64,000 bases of DNA, from the NCBI GenBank assembly GCA_044357345.1, contig JBIKPR010000005.1:6453-70452 (forward strand), in the 5' to 3' direction. Positions within the stretch are counted from its first letter, which is position 1. Every line of letters starts with the position of its first letter. This DNA comes from JABMMZ01 sp044357345. Lineage in GTDB: Bacteria; Bacteroidota; Bacteroidia; NS11-12g; UBA955. A program made the translations under genes and the position numbers. The notes beneath the pieces were generated by a model. That model ran no database searches. It was not told the origin of the DNA and saw only the letters and a program-made list of their open reading frames with translations. Shown here in pieces: positions 9,819-18,885 of the stretch.

Positions 9819-12800
9819 ATGCTCAAAAAAGTACCTGCATTTGTTTTTATATTCTTTTCTCTTCATTATTCTATAGCTCAAAGCACTCAAGACACCATCA
9901 ACAATCCCTATTGGATTGACATGATGCAAAATCAATCACTTAGTGTCTACCAAACACAAAGGGCCTTCAATCTTTACTGGAGCAATAAAACAATCGATAA
10001 AGGCAGCGGTTGGAAAGCCTTTAAACGATGGGAGTATTTATCTCTAAAATTGGTCGACAGTTTAGGCTTCTTTCCTAATCAAGGTTTTCAATACCAAGAT
10101 TTTTTAAATAAAATTGATGCAGACAACAAACTCTGGGATGTCGTTGTTCCTGGACTTGGACCTGGTTCTGCACCTTGCAAAAATCAAGGCAATTGGAAAT
10201 CAATAGGGCCTAACTCTTTGCCTATAAATAATACAGGACAAATGAATGGAATGGGACGCGTTAATGCAATTGCTTTGCACCCAACAGACACCAATACGAT
10301 GTTTATTGGTTCTGCTGCTGGAGGGATTTGGAAGTCCAACGATGGTGGTATTTCATGGAGTGTTAACTCAGATTCATTGCCAACTTTAGGCGTTTCAGCA
10401 ATTGCCATTAATCCTTTAAATCCTAGTGTTATGTATTTTGGTTCTGGTGACCGTGATGCAGGTGATGCCGCTGGATTTGGTGTATTTAAAAGTTCCAACG
10501 CAGGTTCTTCTTGGTCAATTTCTAACAACGGAATGGGAAATAGAAAAGTAGCAAAATTGATTATTGACCCCAACAATGTTAATGTTTTAATTGCGGCTAC
10601 TGACAATGGCATATATAGATCAACAAACGCAGGTGCTAATTGGACCCAAACATTTAATGGGGGTTTCTTTAAAGACCTCATTTTTAAACCTAATAATTCA
10701 AAAGTTGTTTACGCGACCAAAGATGCCTTGTTTTACCGCTCCATCGACAATGGTGTAAACTGGACCAATCTCAGCAATGGATTGCCAACAAACTCAATAT
10801 CTCGGGGCATTATTGAAGTCAATGCAAGAGACCCTAAGATGGTTTATTTTTGGATTTCTAGTGGAAGCGTTCATAAAGGTATTTATTTATCGAGAGATAG
10901 TGGTTCAACGTTCAAAACCCAATCAACTACGCCTAATATACACGATTACTCTACAAATGGCAGTGGCACTTCTGGGCAAGCTTGGTATAACATGGATATG
11001 GTCTCTGACCCAAGCAATCAAGCAATCCTTTATTGCGGAGGCGTCAATGTTTTTAAATCTATAGATACAGGAAAAACATGGACCATTGCTGGGTATTGGG
11101 TAAATCAAATTCATGCTGACCAACATGAATTGGTCGCAAGCCCTATTACCAATAGGATTTTTGCAGGCAATGATGGTGGTTTATATGCTTCAAGAAATAA
11201 AGGAAGTTCTTGGATACCAATTGGTAGTGGAATCGGAATTGCACAAATTTATAAAATGGGTGCAGCAAGAAATGTGAAAAATATCCTTATCAACGGCTAC
11301 CAAGATAATGGAACTGCAAACTACAATAAAAATTGGTATACCACTTATGGTGGCGATGGTATGGATTGTGAAATTGACCAAACAGATTCAAGGTATAGTT
11401 ACGGTGAACTGTATTATGGTAGTATATTTAGGGTTTTTAATGTCAACGCTCAAGCCACCATCGCTAACAATGGATACAAGGCCGCTGGAAGTGATACCAT
11501 CAACGAATCTGGTGCTTGGGTAACCCCTTTTACGCTTAGAGAAGGTTATGGAAATACAATGTATGTGGGTTACAAAAATATTTGGAGAAGCAATACTATA
11601 AAAAATTCTACCGTTACCTGGAAAAAAATATCCAATAATTTAGGTGGTGTAAATACCAACGACTTTAATGAAATAGAAAGCAATATCGCAAACTCAGATA
11701 TCTTATATGCAGCCCGTTCAAATGGTTCTCTTTTCAGAAGTGATAATGTTAATGCGAATACGCCAACTTGGTCGACCATTACTTTACCTATCTCAGGACT
11801 TGTAAATGCCATTGAAACCGACCCCAGAAATCAAAACAGTGTCTATATTGCTATTGGAAACAAAGTCTTTAAATCGTCTAATAAAGGGGTGAATTGGACA
11901 CAGGTACTCAGTAATTTTTCTTATAATGTATCTTCAATATTATTGGATACTTCTAATAAAAAACGAGGTATTTACGTTGCCACAATGGGTGGAGGTGTTT
12001 GGTATACAGATACCACTCAAAATTCGTGGCGTTATTTTAGCAAAGGACTTCCAAATACCGTTAATGTGACCGACTTAGAAATGTATTATGAACCAAATAA
12101 ATCATGCAATTGCAATATTCTTTACGGATCAACTTACAATAGAGGAAATTACTACACAACGATTTTTAATGATGGCACCCAAAAACCTGTTGCTCTTTTG
12201 GATCCTTATGATACAGTCGTTTGCAAATCCGCAATACTTAGTTTCAACAGTAAATCTTGCAACAATCCAACCCGTTTTAAATGGTCTTTCTCTCCCTCAA
12301 CATATTTGTATTTAAATTCAAATGATTCTACAACAGAAAATCCGTCAATTAAGTTTACCAATCCTGGAATTTATAAATATAATTTTATGGCCGAGAATTG
12401 CAACGGAATAGATACTGTGGCTGGATTTATTACAGTGGCAGATACATCAAAAAGGGCTTGTATTCCTACAACCAATAACAACTTCGGTGGATTGGGGATT
12501 TTCAATGTGAGCATAGCAAATATAAACAGATCATCCGGCGATAGAACCCAAGAGGGTCCATATGTTGATGTTTCTTGTTCCAATTTAATAAAAGTAAAAA
12601 GAGGTAAAAAATATGCCTTAAAAGTGATTACTGGTCAATACAACAATGAACAAGTAAAAGCTTTTATTGATTTCAACAACAATGGATTGCTAAGCGATGC
12701 AGGGGAGTTGGTGTACCAGCCTGTTGCGGGATTAATTAACCACCTAGATACCATCACTATTCCTCAAAATACTATGATAGGAACTATTTTAAGAATGAGG

Positions 12801-15161
12801 ATTCGTAGCGATTTTAATAGTATAGGGACCAATCCTTGCAGCAACTTAAATTATGGACAAACCGAAGATTATGGATTGTATATCGAACCTGAATTGATTC
12901 CCAAATTTATTGCCAATAAACCTAAAGTATGTCCCAAAACAAGTATTGTTTTTAGTGATTCCAGCAATTTACCAGGCATCAAATACCAATGGACCTTTGG
13001 TTCTGGTGCAATACCCTCAACCGCAATTGGGATAGGACCACATACTGTGTATTATAATAGTTCAGGATATAAATCGGTTATCTTAACCATTGATGGAAAG
13101 CAAACGAAAAAAGACAGCGCTGTATTTATTTACAAAGCACCCAATATGGAAATATCATGGATTAAAGGCGATTCGTCATTATGCGTTGGAAAATCATTTG
13201 TCTTAAAGGCAAACGATTTAAATACCTCAGGTGCAACCTACCAATGGCAACATAATTCAATAAATAAAAAAGATTCAACTTTGCTCTATTATAGAATTGC
13301 AGCAAGCACTTTTTCTGATAGTGGATCATATTCTATCATTGCAAGCAATCAATGTAAAGATACTGCTTCGGTATATTTAAAGATTAGACCGAAACCGATC
13401 ATAGGTCTTTCTGTTAACGATAGTACCCAATGTTTTAATGGACATTCATTTGCGCTGAAAAATCTTACAACAATAAGCAATTCAAGTTATAAAAATGTGT
13501 GGAAGTACAGTGATAATTCTAAAGATTCAAATATAAATTCCAATCATATATTCAATGGAATAGGGAAGTATGCAGTCAAACTCATCTGTTTTACGCCGTT
13601 TGCTTGCTCCGATTCAATGACCCAATCATTAGAAGTTTATGAAAGTCCAAAAGCTAAATTTTCTGTTTCTCCAATGGAACAGTGTTTTAAAGCCAATTCT
13701 TTTGCATTTTCGAATTTAAGTACATCAAATTCAGGAGTATTCGCATCGCATTGGACTATGGGAGACGGAAGCACTTCTAATGTGTTTTCTCCTTCAAATA
13801 AAACCTTTAAAGTATTTGATTCAATATATATTTTAAAGCTCGTATTAAAAACTGCCAATCTATGCACCGATTCCATTCAGAATAAGATAAAATTATGGCC
13901 ACAAACCAATTTGCAAATTGCTTTAAATGATTCAGTACAATGTTATAATCAAAATAAATTCATGATTTCTGACAACAGCATTATTTCTGCAGGAAATTAT
14001 TCAATTCAATGGAATATGGGCGATGGTAATTTGAAGTCCGGAAATTCGATTTCTTACTCATATGCCACGAAAGGCAGCTATGTGATTAATCTGAATTCGG
14101 TAAGCGATAAATTCTGTAGAGATACACTAAAAAGAAAACTGATTGTTCTTGAATCTCCGAAAGTTGATTTTGATATTAATGATACAATTCAATGTTTAAC
14201 TTATAATGTATTTGAATTGGATGATAAAACGATTTCAAGTTTAAATTATACTAGAAAATGGTACCATCCTAAGCTGTCAATCAATCAGGGTATCAAAGAG
14301 GTATTTTCAAGTTTAGATACTGGTTTCAATTCTCTGAGCTTGTATGTTTTAAACAATGCCTCTTGCTTTGATTCAATTAGTAAAAGAGTTTATGTTGCAC
14401 CAATGCCTGTATTTGAAGTTCTAGGTCCTAGGGAAATTTGCAAATATGATTCTGTTTTGTTAAGTATTAATGGTGCTTCAACCAATACATACGATTGGAA
14501 AGTGAACAATACCCCAACGAACAAAGGTCTGAATTTTGTATTCCAAGGGCAAAATTCTGGCTTTAGTAATTTTGAAGTAATTGCCACAAGTCCCTATAAA
14601 TGTGTAAGCACTAAAGTTTTGCAAAATTTCATATTTGTGAACGATTTGCCAAGCGTCGACTTCTCAGATTCTGTTAGTTACCAAGACCCTTTTTTAATGC
14701 TTACATTTAAAGATAAGTCTAAGAATTCAACGGTGACTAGAAATTGGGTTTTTTCAAATGGTTATGTAGGTTCCAATCAATCTGAATCTTTTGCAATAAA
14801 TGATTCAACAGTATTGAATGCGAAGTTGATGATTGTAGATACCAATAATTGCAAAGCTGAAATTTCTAAAAACTTGTTTTATAAAGTTCCGCATTATATC
14901 CCAAATGCATTTACACCCAATCTTGATGGGAAAAATGATGTTTTTAGAATTTATGGGCTTTATAAATATAAAACCTTTTCAATGAAGATATACAACCGTT
15001 GGGGAGAACTAATGTTTTACAGCAATGATCCAAAGAATGGATGGAATGGTCATTTTATGGGTGAAATAGTGCCAACAGGACATTATCTTTACAGCATAGA
15101 ATTTGAGAATCCAGAAGGTTCGAAAATTATTGAAAACGGAACTATACTTTTAATTAGATAA
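9819..15161 (+). CDS. Giant secreted protein with BNR/Vps10-type repeats, GEVED-like and PKD-like domains, T9SS type B sorting domain
   Basis: The start is taken at the ATG at 9819, which gives a clean signal peptide (MLKKVPAFVFIFFSLHYSIAQ); an upstream in-frame ATG at 9741 would overlap the divergent gene and the promoter. The 1780-residue product has, in order: BNR/sortilin-type beta-propeller repeats (about 125-780, repeated S.DGG.SW / STNAGANW / SNKGVNW motifs), a GEVED-like domain (about 900-1020, with FIDFNNNGLLSDAGE and QTEDYGLYI), several PKD/Ig-like domains (about 1030-1680, WTFGSG, WNMGDGN), and a C-terminal type B gliding-motility sorting domain (about 1690-1780: IPNAFTPNLDGKND, YNRWGELMF). 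Such proteins are exported by T9SS and attached or released at the cell surface. The binding target is unknown; an adhesin-like role is inferred. Confidence 0.88.
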   Translation: MLKKVPAFVFIFFSLHYSIAQSTQDTINNPYWIDMMQNQSLSVYQTQRAFNLYWSNKTIDKGSGWKAFKRWEYLSLKLVDSLGFFPNQGFQYQDFLNKIDADNKLWDVVVPGLGPGSAPCKNQGNWKSIGPNSLPINNTGQMNGMGRVNAIALHPTDTNTMFIGSAAGGIWKSNDGGISWSVNSDSLPTLGVSAIAINPLNPSVMYFGSGDRDAGDAAGFGVFKSSNAGSSWSISNNGMGNRKVAKLIIDPNNVNVLIAATDNGIYRSTNAGANWTQTFNGGFFKDLIFKPNNSKVVYATKDALFYRSIDNGVNWTNLSNGLPTNSISRGIIEVNARDPKMVYFWISSGSVHKGIYLSRDSGSTFKTQSTTPNIHDYSTNGSGTSGQAWYNMDMVSDPSNQAILYCGGVNVFKSIDTGKTWTIAGYWVNQIHADQHELVASPITNRIFAGNDGGLYASRNKGSSWIPIGSGIGIAQIYKMGAARNVKNILINGYQDNGTANYNKNWYTTYGGDGMDCEIDQTDSRYSYGELYYGSIFRVFNVNAQATIANNGYKAAGSDTINESGAWVTPFTLREGYGNTMYVGYKNIWRSNTIKNSTVTWKKISNNLGGVNTNDFNEIESNIANSDILYAARSNGSLFRSDNVNANTPTWSTITLPISGLVNAIETDPRNQNSVYIAIGNKVFKSSNKGVNWTQVLSNFSYNVSSILLDTSNKKRGIYVATMGGGVWYTDTTQNSWRYFSKGLPNTVNVTDLEMYYEPNKSCNCNILYGSTYNRGNYYTTIFNDGTQKPVALLDPYDTVVCKSAILSFNSKSCNNPTRFKWSFSPSTYLYLNSNDSTTENPSIKFTNPGIYKYNFMAENCNGIDTVAGFITVADTSKRACIPTTNNNFGGLGIFNVSIANINRSSGDRTQEGPYVDVSCSNLIKVKRGKKYALKVITGQYNNEQVKAFIDFNNNGLLSDAGELVYQPVAGLINHLDTITIPQNTMIGTILRMRIRSDFNSIGTNPCSNLNYGQTEDYGLYIEPELIPKFIANKPKVCPKTSIVFSDSSNLPGIKYQWTFGSGAIPSTAIGIGPHTVYYNSSGYKSVILTIDGKQTKKDSAVFIYKAPNMEISWIKGDSSLCVGKSFVLKANDLNTSGATYQWQHNSINKKDSTLLYYRIAASTFSDSGSYSIIASNQCKDTASVYLKIRPKPIIGLSVNDSTQCFNGHSFALKNLTTISNSSYKNVWKYSDNSKDSNINSNHIFNGIGKYAVKLICFTPFACSDSMTQSLEVYESPKAKFSVSPMEQCFKANSFAFSNLSTSNSGVFASHWTMGDGSTSNVFSPSNKTFKVFDSIYILKLVLKTANLCTDSIQNKIKLWPQTNLQIALNDSVQCYNQNKFMISDNSIISAGNYSIQWNMGDGNLKSGNSISYSYATKGSYVINLNSVSDKFCRDTLKRKLIVLESPKVDFDINDTIQCLTYNVFELDDKTISSLNYTRKWYHPKLSINQGIKEVFSSLDTGFNSLSLYVLNNASCFDSISKRVYVAPMPVFEVLGPREICKYDSVLLSINGASTNTYDWKVNNTPTNKGLNFVFQGQNSGFSNFEVIATSPYKCVSTKVLQNFIFVNDLPSVDFSDSVSYQDPFLMLTFKDKSKNSTVTRNWVFSNGYVGSNQSESFAINDSTVLNAKLMIVDTNNCKAEISKNLFYKVPHYIPNAFTPNLDGKNDVFRIYGLYKYKTFSMKIYNRWGELMFYSNDPKNGWNGHFMGEIVPTGHYLYSIEFENPEGSKIIENGTILLIR

Positions 15162-15165
15162 ATAA

Positions 15166-15387
15166 ATGCAAGGACCTGATCCCAATATTTTGCTTAAGTT
15201 AATGGAAATGAAAATGCCTTTTGGCAAATACAAAGGAACCATTATTTGTGATTTACCAGTATCTTATTTAGAATGGTTTAGCAGTAAGGGTTTTCCTGAA
15301 GGCCAATTAGGAATGTTGTTGAGAACCATTCACGAAATAAAAGTCAATGGACTTGAATACCTTCTAAAGCCCTTGAGAAATAGATGA
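15166..15387 (+). CDS. DUF3820 family protein
   Basis: A 73-residue protein with the family signature MPFGKYKG followed by ICDLPVSYLEWF and GFPEGQLGMLL. The family (also called QSregVF_b) has no established function. The gene starts 4 bases after the secreted-protein stop codon, so it may be read through from it. The same motif appears as the C-terminal tail of the exonuclease at 35377-36144. Confidence 0.8.
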   Translation: MQGPDPNILLKLMEMKMPFGKYKGTIICDLPVSYLEWFSSKGFPEGQLGMLLRTIHEIKVNGLEYLLKPLRNR

Positions 15388-15388
15388 T

Positions 15389-15760
15389 TTATTGCGCTGT
15401 GCGTAACAAGAAGTACACAGAATCCTCATGCATTTTTAATTCGTATTTGGATAAAATATCCATTTTGAAATGCCGAACTGTGTCTGGAGATGAATAATAT
15501 AAATGTAAAGTGTGTTCTGAATAGGTCCACTTTCCTTTCATTTGTTTTTTCACAGATTCAATATTGTATTCAAAAGTGCTATCTGATTTTACATTTAAAT
15601 GGTCATTATCCATTACTTCAATAATGTCTTTGCCATTTTTTTGAATATGAATGTACTTCCAGTTACCAATTAAAAAATCTGTCTCAGTCTTTTGATGACA
15701 AGATACAATAGCAATTGTGAATATTGCTAATAAGACTTTATTTACGCTGATCGATTTCAT
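15389..15760 (-). CDS. Small lipocalin-like lipoprotein
   Basis: A 123-residue protein with a signal sequence and lipobox (FTIAIVSC, Cys about residue 21). The mature part begins with DFLIGNWKYI, then a series of beta-strands containing KSDSTFEYNI, KGKWTYSEHTLHLYY and DILSKYELKM, typical of small lipocalin-like lipoproteins in Bacteroidota. A ligand cannot be inferred. It overlaps the upstream nuclease gene by 23 bases on the same strand, so the two are probably co-transcribed. Confidence 0.6.
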   Translation of the reverse strand: MKSISVNKVLLAIFTIAIVSCHQKTETDFLIGNWKYIHIQKNGKDIIEVMDNDHLNVKSDSTFEYNIESVKKQMKGKWTYSEHTLHLYYSSPDTVRHFKMDILSKYELKMHEDSVYFLLRTAQ

Positions 15761-16331
15761 CGCGAATTTGTGCAGCTTTCATATAATCTTCATTTCTTAA
15801 AGCTTCGTCTAAAAGGGCTTCCAGTTCTTCAAGTGATTTACCTTTAAAGGCATCATGAACAGATTTTTCACCAATGTGTGTGATATCATCACCATCATCG
15901 CGACCTGGTTTTTGAATTTCATTTTCTTCAATGTCAATTCCAGCTTCTTCTAAAATGGCTTCAGTTGTGAAAATTGGACAATTAAATCTTACAGCAATTG
16001 CAATTGCATCGCTGGTTCTGCAATCAATATTTATTTTTTCATCTGTGTTTTCAACAATAAGGGACGCATAAAAAACACCCTCTTTTAATTGGTGAATAAA
16101 AACCTCACTTATTGTAAAACCTAGTTTTTTCGCAAAGACTAAAAATAAATCATGCGTCAAGGGACGGTCTGTATTGATTCCTTCTAACGGTATTGCAATG
16201 GCTTGAGCCTCGAATTGTCCGACTATTATCGGCAATTTACGGTCACCATCAATCTCCGCTAATATAAGGCTATACGAGCCTTTTATTTGCGAAGGTGCAA
16301 TGCCATAGATATCCAATTCGATTTTTTTCAA
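15738..16331 (-). CDS. Bifunctional nuclease family protein (DUF151) with UvrB/C motif
   Basis: A 197-residue protein. Residues 1-130 fit the bifunctional nuclease (BFN/DUF151) domain: LPIIVGQFEAQAIAI, PLTHDLF, FYASLIV and DCRTSDAIAIAVR. The last 35 residues (LEELEALLDEALRNEDYMKAAQIRDEI) form a UvrB/UvrC-type helical hairpin, a fusion common in Bacteroidota. Related plant proteins have DNase and RNase activity; the bacterial role is unclear. The start is TTG at 16331 because family members begin with the same MKKIEL stretch. It follows etfA by 17 bases, a conserved-looking neighbourhood. Confidence 0.82.
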   Translation of the reverse strand: MKKIELDIYGIAPSQIKGSYSLILAEIDGDRKLPIIVGQFEAQAIAIPLEGINTDRPLTHDLFLVFAKKLGFTISEVFIHQLKEGVFYASLIVENTDEKINIDCRTSDAIAIAVRFNCPIFTTEAILEEAGIDIEENEIQKPGRDDGDDITHIGEKSVHDAFKGKSLEELEALLDEALRNEDYMKAAQIRDEIDQRK

Positions 16332-16348
16332 AGTATGAAAAAATAAAT

Positions 16349-17287
16349 TTAGTTGTTTTTAACTGCTTGTATTAATTGTGGTAATATTTCAAATGCATCA
16401 CCAACAATGCCATAGTCTGCCGCTTTAAAAAATGGTGCTTCTGGGTCTTTGTTAATTGCAACAATAACTTTACTGCTACTTACACCTGCTAGATGCTGAA
16501 TAGCTCCTGAAATACCAATCGCAATATATAAATTCGGTTTAATGGTTATACCTGTTTGACCAACGTGCTCACCGTGTGGTCTCCAACCCATATCACTCAC
16601 TGGTTTTGAACAAGCTGTAGCTGCTCCTAATAAATCTGCCAGCTCCTCAACCATTCCCCAATTCTCAGGTCCTTTCATTCCTCTTCCTGCTGAAACTACA
16701 ACCTCTGCTTCGGTCAATGGAATTTTTCCTGCTGCTTTGGAAGTTGAGAGAATTTGTGTGGCAGCAATTACTTGCTCAGCACTCGTGTTTTCAATTGAAA
16801 TGCTTTGATTGTTTTCAATCAATTCAGTGCTATTGGGTGTTATTGCAACAATCTTATTCGTCTTTTCTAACTTAACATAGGCAAACCCTTTTCCTGAAAA
16901 AACACCACGTTTCACTGTAAATCCATTTGACATTTCTGGATAAGCAATTACATTTGTTGCAAGAGATGCATTCATTCCAACTGCAATTCTTGGCGCAATT
17001 GATTTTGCCTCATAGGTATTTGCTATTACCAATGTTTCTATTCCTGCTTGTAAAATTGCTTTTGCTAATGCATTTGAGTATGCTTGAGAATCAAATGAAT
17101 TTAATCCTTCAATTACAATTAATTTATTTACACCGTATTTGGCCAATTTATCAGCTTCTCCATCGTTTGGTTTGCCAACACAAATTGCGGTTACAGGGCC
17201 ATTTTGGATTTTCGAAGCATATGATGCAGCTTCTAAAACTGATTTTTTAAAGATTCCTTCTGAATTTTCTGCGTATATTCCAGTCAT
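16349..17287 (-). CDS. etfA: Electron transfer flavoprotein alpha subunit
   Basis: The FAD-binding subunit of ETF, which passes electrons from acyl-CoA and other dehydrogenases to the membrane quinone pool. The 312 residues match the family. Diagnostic segments are VVSAGRGMKGPENW (about 198-211), SKPVSDMGWRPHGEHVGQTG, and the FAD motif LAGVSSSKVIVAINKDPEAPFFKAADYGIVGD near the C-terminus. It starts 1 base after the etfB stop, so the two are one operon. Confidence 0.96.
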   Translation of the reverse strand: MTGIYAENSEGIFKKSVLEAASYASKIQNGPVTAICVGKPNDGEADKLAKYGVNKLIVIEGLNSFDSQAYSNALAKAILQAGIETLVIANTYEAKSIAPRIAVGMNASLATNVIAYPEMSNGFTVKRGVFSGKGFAYVKLEKTNKIVAITPNSTELIENNQSISIENTSAEQVIAATQILSTSKAAGKIPLTEAEVVVSAGRGMKGPENWGMVEELADLLGAATACSKPVSDMGWRPHGEHVGQTGITIKPNLYIAIGISGAIQHLAGVSSSKVIVAINKDPEAPFFKAADYGIVGDAFEILPQLIQAVKNN

Positions 17288-17288
17288 A

Positions 17289-18029
17289 TTATGCGATTAT
17301 TTTAGCTTCGTTTCTTAAAATGTCTATCAATTGGCCTGCTTGACTAGCGTCAATCAAACGAACTGCTTGCTTTGCTTGTGGACTTTCAAAAAGGCTGTAG
17401 GTGCTAGCATTTTCTGCTGATACAGCCTCAATCACTTGCAATGGTTTGGTTCGAGCGGCCATAATACCTTTCATATTTGGTATTCTTGGTTCACATAAAT
17501 CTTTTTGCGCACTTGCAACAACAGGCAAACTTGAACTAATATTTTGTCTACCACCATCTATGTCCCTTTCGAATATTGCTTTGCCATCTTGCACATCCAT
17601 TTGTGTGCAAACATTTACAGAAGGCCATGATAACAATGCGCCAAGTAAACTACACACTTGTCCACCATTGTAATCAATGCTTTCACGTCCAGTTAAGACC
17701 ATGTCATATCCATTTGCTTTTACAATTTCCGCAATTTGTTCAGCAACAAACTGACCATCTTTAGGTTCTGCATTAATTCTAATGGCATCATTTGCTCCTA
17801 TAGCCAATGCCTTGCGTATTACAGCATCTGCATCTCCTAAGCCAACTGTTACAACTGTAACAGTACCACCGTTTTTTTCTGTAAGCTCCAATGCCTTGGT
17901 TAATGACAACTCATCATATGGATTGATAATAAACTGAACACCTTGTGTATTAAATTGGGTGTTGTTATCTGTAAAAGTGATTTTTGTTGTGGTATCTGGA
18001 ACCACGCTCATGCACACTAAAATTTTCAT
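17289..18029 (-). CDS. etfB: Electron transfer flavoprotein beta subunit
   Basis: The AMP-binding partner of EtfA. It has the N-terminal KILVCMSVVPDTTTKI, then FIINPYDELSLTKALEL, the ETF-beta signature region LTGRESIDYNGGQVCSLLGALLSW and the late MKGIMAARTKPL. The 246 residues are typical. A TAATTTTG -7-like element lies on the minus strand at 18052-18059, about 22 bases before the ATG; no matching -33 element is seen. First gene of the etfB-etfA-nuclease-lipoprotein group. Confidence 0.96.
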   Translation of the reverse strand: MKILVCMSVVPDTTTKITFTDNNTQFNTQGVQFIINPYDELSLTKALELTEKNGGTVTVVTVGLGDADAVIRKALAIGANDAIRINAEPKDGQFVAEQIAEIVKANGYDMVLTGRESIDYNGGQVCSLLGALLSWPSVNVCTQMDVQDGKAIFERDIDGGRQNISSSLPVVASAQKDLCEPRIPNMKGIMAARTKPLQVIEAVSAENASTYSLFESPQAKQAVRLIDASQAGQLIDILRNEAKIIA

Positions 18030-18117
18030 GAAAGATTAAAAAAATATTTTGCAAAATTAAGTATAAAAAATGCTAAGAAAAAATGAGTTTTGCAAAGTAA
18101 TTAACAATATCCAATCA

Positions 18118-18429
18118 ATGGACAGAATAGACACCATCAAACAATTGCTTTCGCAAAACCCTAATGATATTTTTCTCAACTATGCTCTTGCTATGGAGTT
18201 TATGTCCATTAATGATTGGTCATCTGCGGCAAATCAACTAGAAGGCATAAAGAAAATGCAAGAGGATTATTTACCTTTGTATTATCAACTTGCACATATA
18301 TACGAAGAGCTTAATGATGCGGATAAAGCCATCGTGGTTTATAATGAAGGAATCAATCTTGCAATTAAGCAATTGGATAAAAAAACTGAATTAGAACTAA
18401 AAAGCGCTTTAGAAGAATTAACTTTTTAA
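18118..18429 (+). CDS. Small TPR protein
   Basis: About 103 residues in TPR-type helices: a first NPNDIFLNYALAMEFMSINDWSSAANQLE and a second YLPLYYQLAHIYEELNDADKAIVVYNEGI. The start is chosen at 18118 (MDRIDTIKQLL), which matches how such short TPR proteins usually begin; the frame extends up to an ATG at 18070 (16 more residues). The thioesterase gene begins 9 bases after its stop. Function unknown, probably a protein-interaction adaptor. Confidence 0.65.
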   Translation: MDRIDTIKQLLSQNPNDIFLNYALAMEFMSINDWSSAANQLEGIKKMQEDYLPLYYQLAHIYEELNDADKAIVVYNEGINLAIKQLDKKTELELKSALEELTF

Positions 18430-18438
18430 TAAAAACAC

Positions 18439-18885
18439 ATGGAATATATTAGCAAAAATCCCCATTTTAGAAGAGACATGCTTATAAAAATGCAGTCTAA
18501 CCACTTCATGCAACACCTAGGTTTTATGGTTACATCCATTGAACCTGGTTATCTAGAGGGTGAACTTATTTTGCAAAAAATCCATTTACAACAAAATGGA
18601 TTTGTACACGGAGGGATTACGTCTACCTTGGCTGATATAGTGATGGGTTTTTCTGCTTTCACCCTTGTTGCAGAAGGAGAGGGCACTGTAACATCTGACT
18701 TGAAAATTGCCTATTTAAGACCAGGTGTTGGCGATAAAATTATCGCCAAAGGCAAGGTCATTAAACCAGGGAATTTATTGCACTATTGTGAGTCTGATAT
18801 TTATTGTGTGCACCCTGAAAAAGGCGAAATCCTTATTGCTAGAGGTTATTCTACAATGTGCGTTGTGAAACACCCTGTTATTTAG
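18439..18885 (+). CDS. Hotdog-fold thioesterase, PaaI family
   Basis: A 148-residue acyl-CoA thioesterase-like protein. The diagnostic stretch is NGFVHGGITSTLADIVMGFSA (about 54-74), which holds the hotdog helix and the conserved His-Gly-Gly, followed by TSDLKIAYLRPG and late strands. Relatives hydrolyse phenylacetyl-CoA or other acyl-CoA esters; the substrate here is not readable. It converges on nadE with no space between stop codons. Confidence 0.85.
   Translation: MEYISKNPHFRRDMLIKMQSNHFMQHLGFMVTSIEPGYLEGELILQKIHLQQNGFVHGGITSTLADIVMGFSAFTLVAEGEGTVTSDLKIAYLRPGVGDKIIAKGKVIKPGNLLHYCESDIYCVHPEKGEILIARGYSTMCVVKHPVI

Noticed and set aside
10184..10681. 165-codon minus-strand frame inside the giant secreted protein gene
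   Set aside because: Shadow of a well-supported gene: no family resemblance, and codon content follows the opposite strand.
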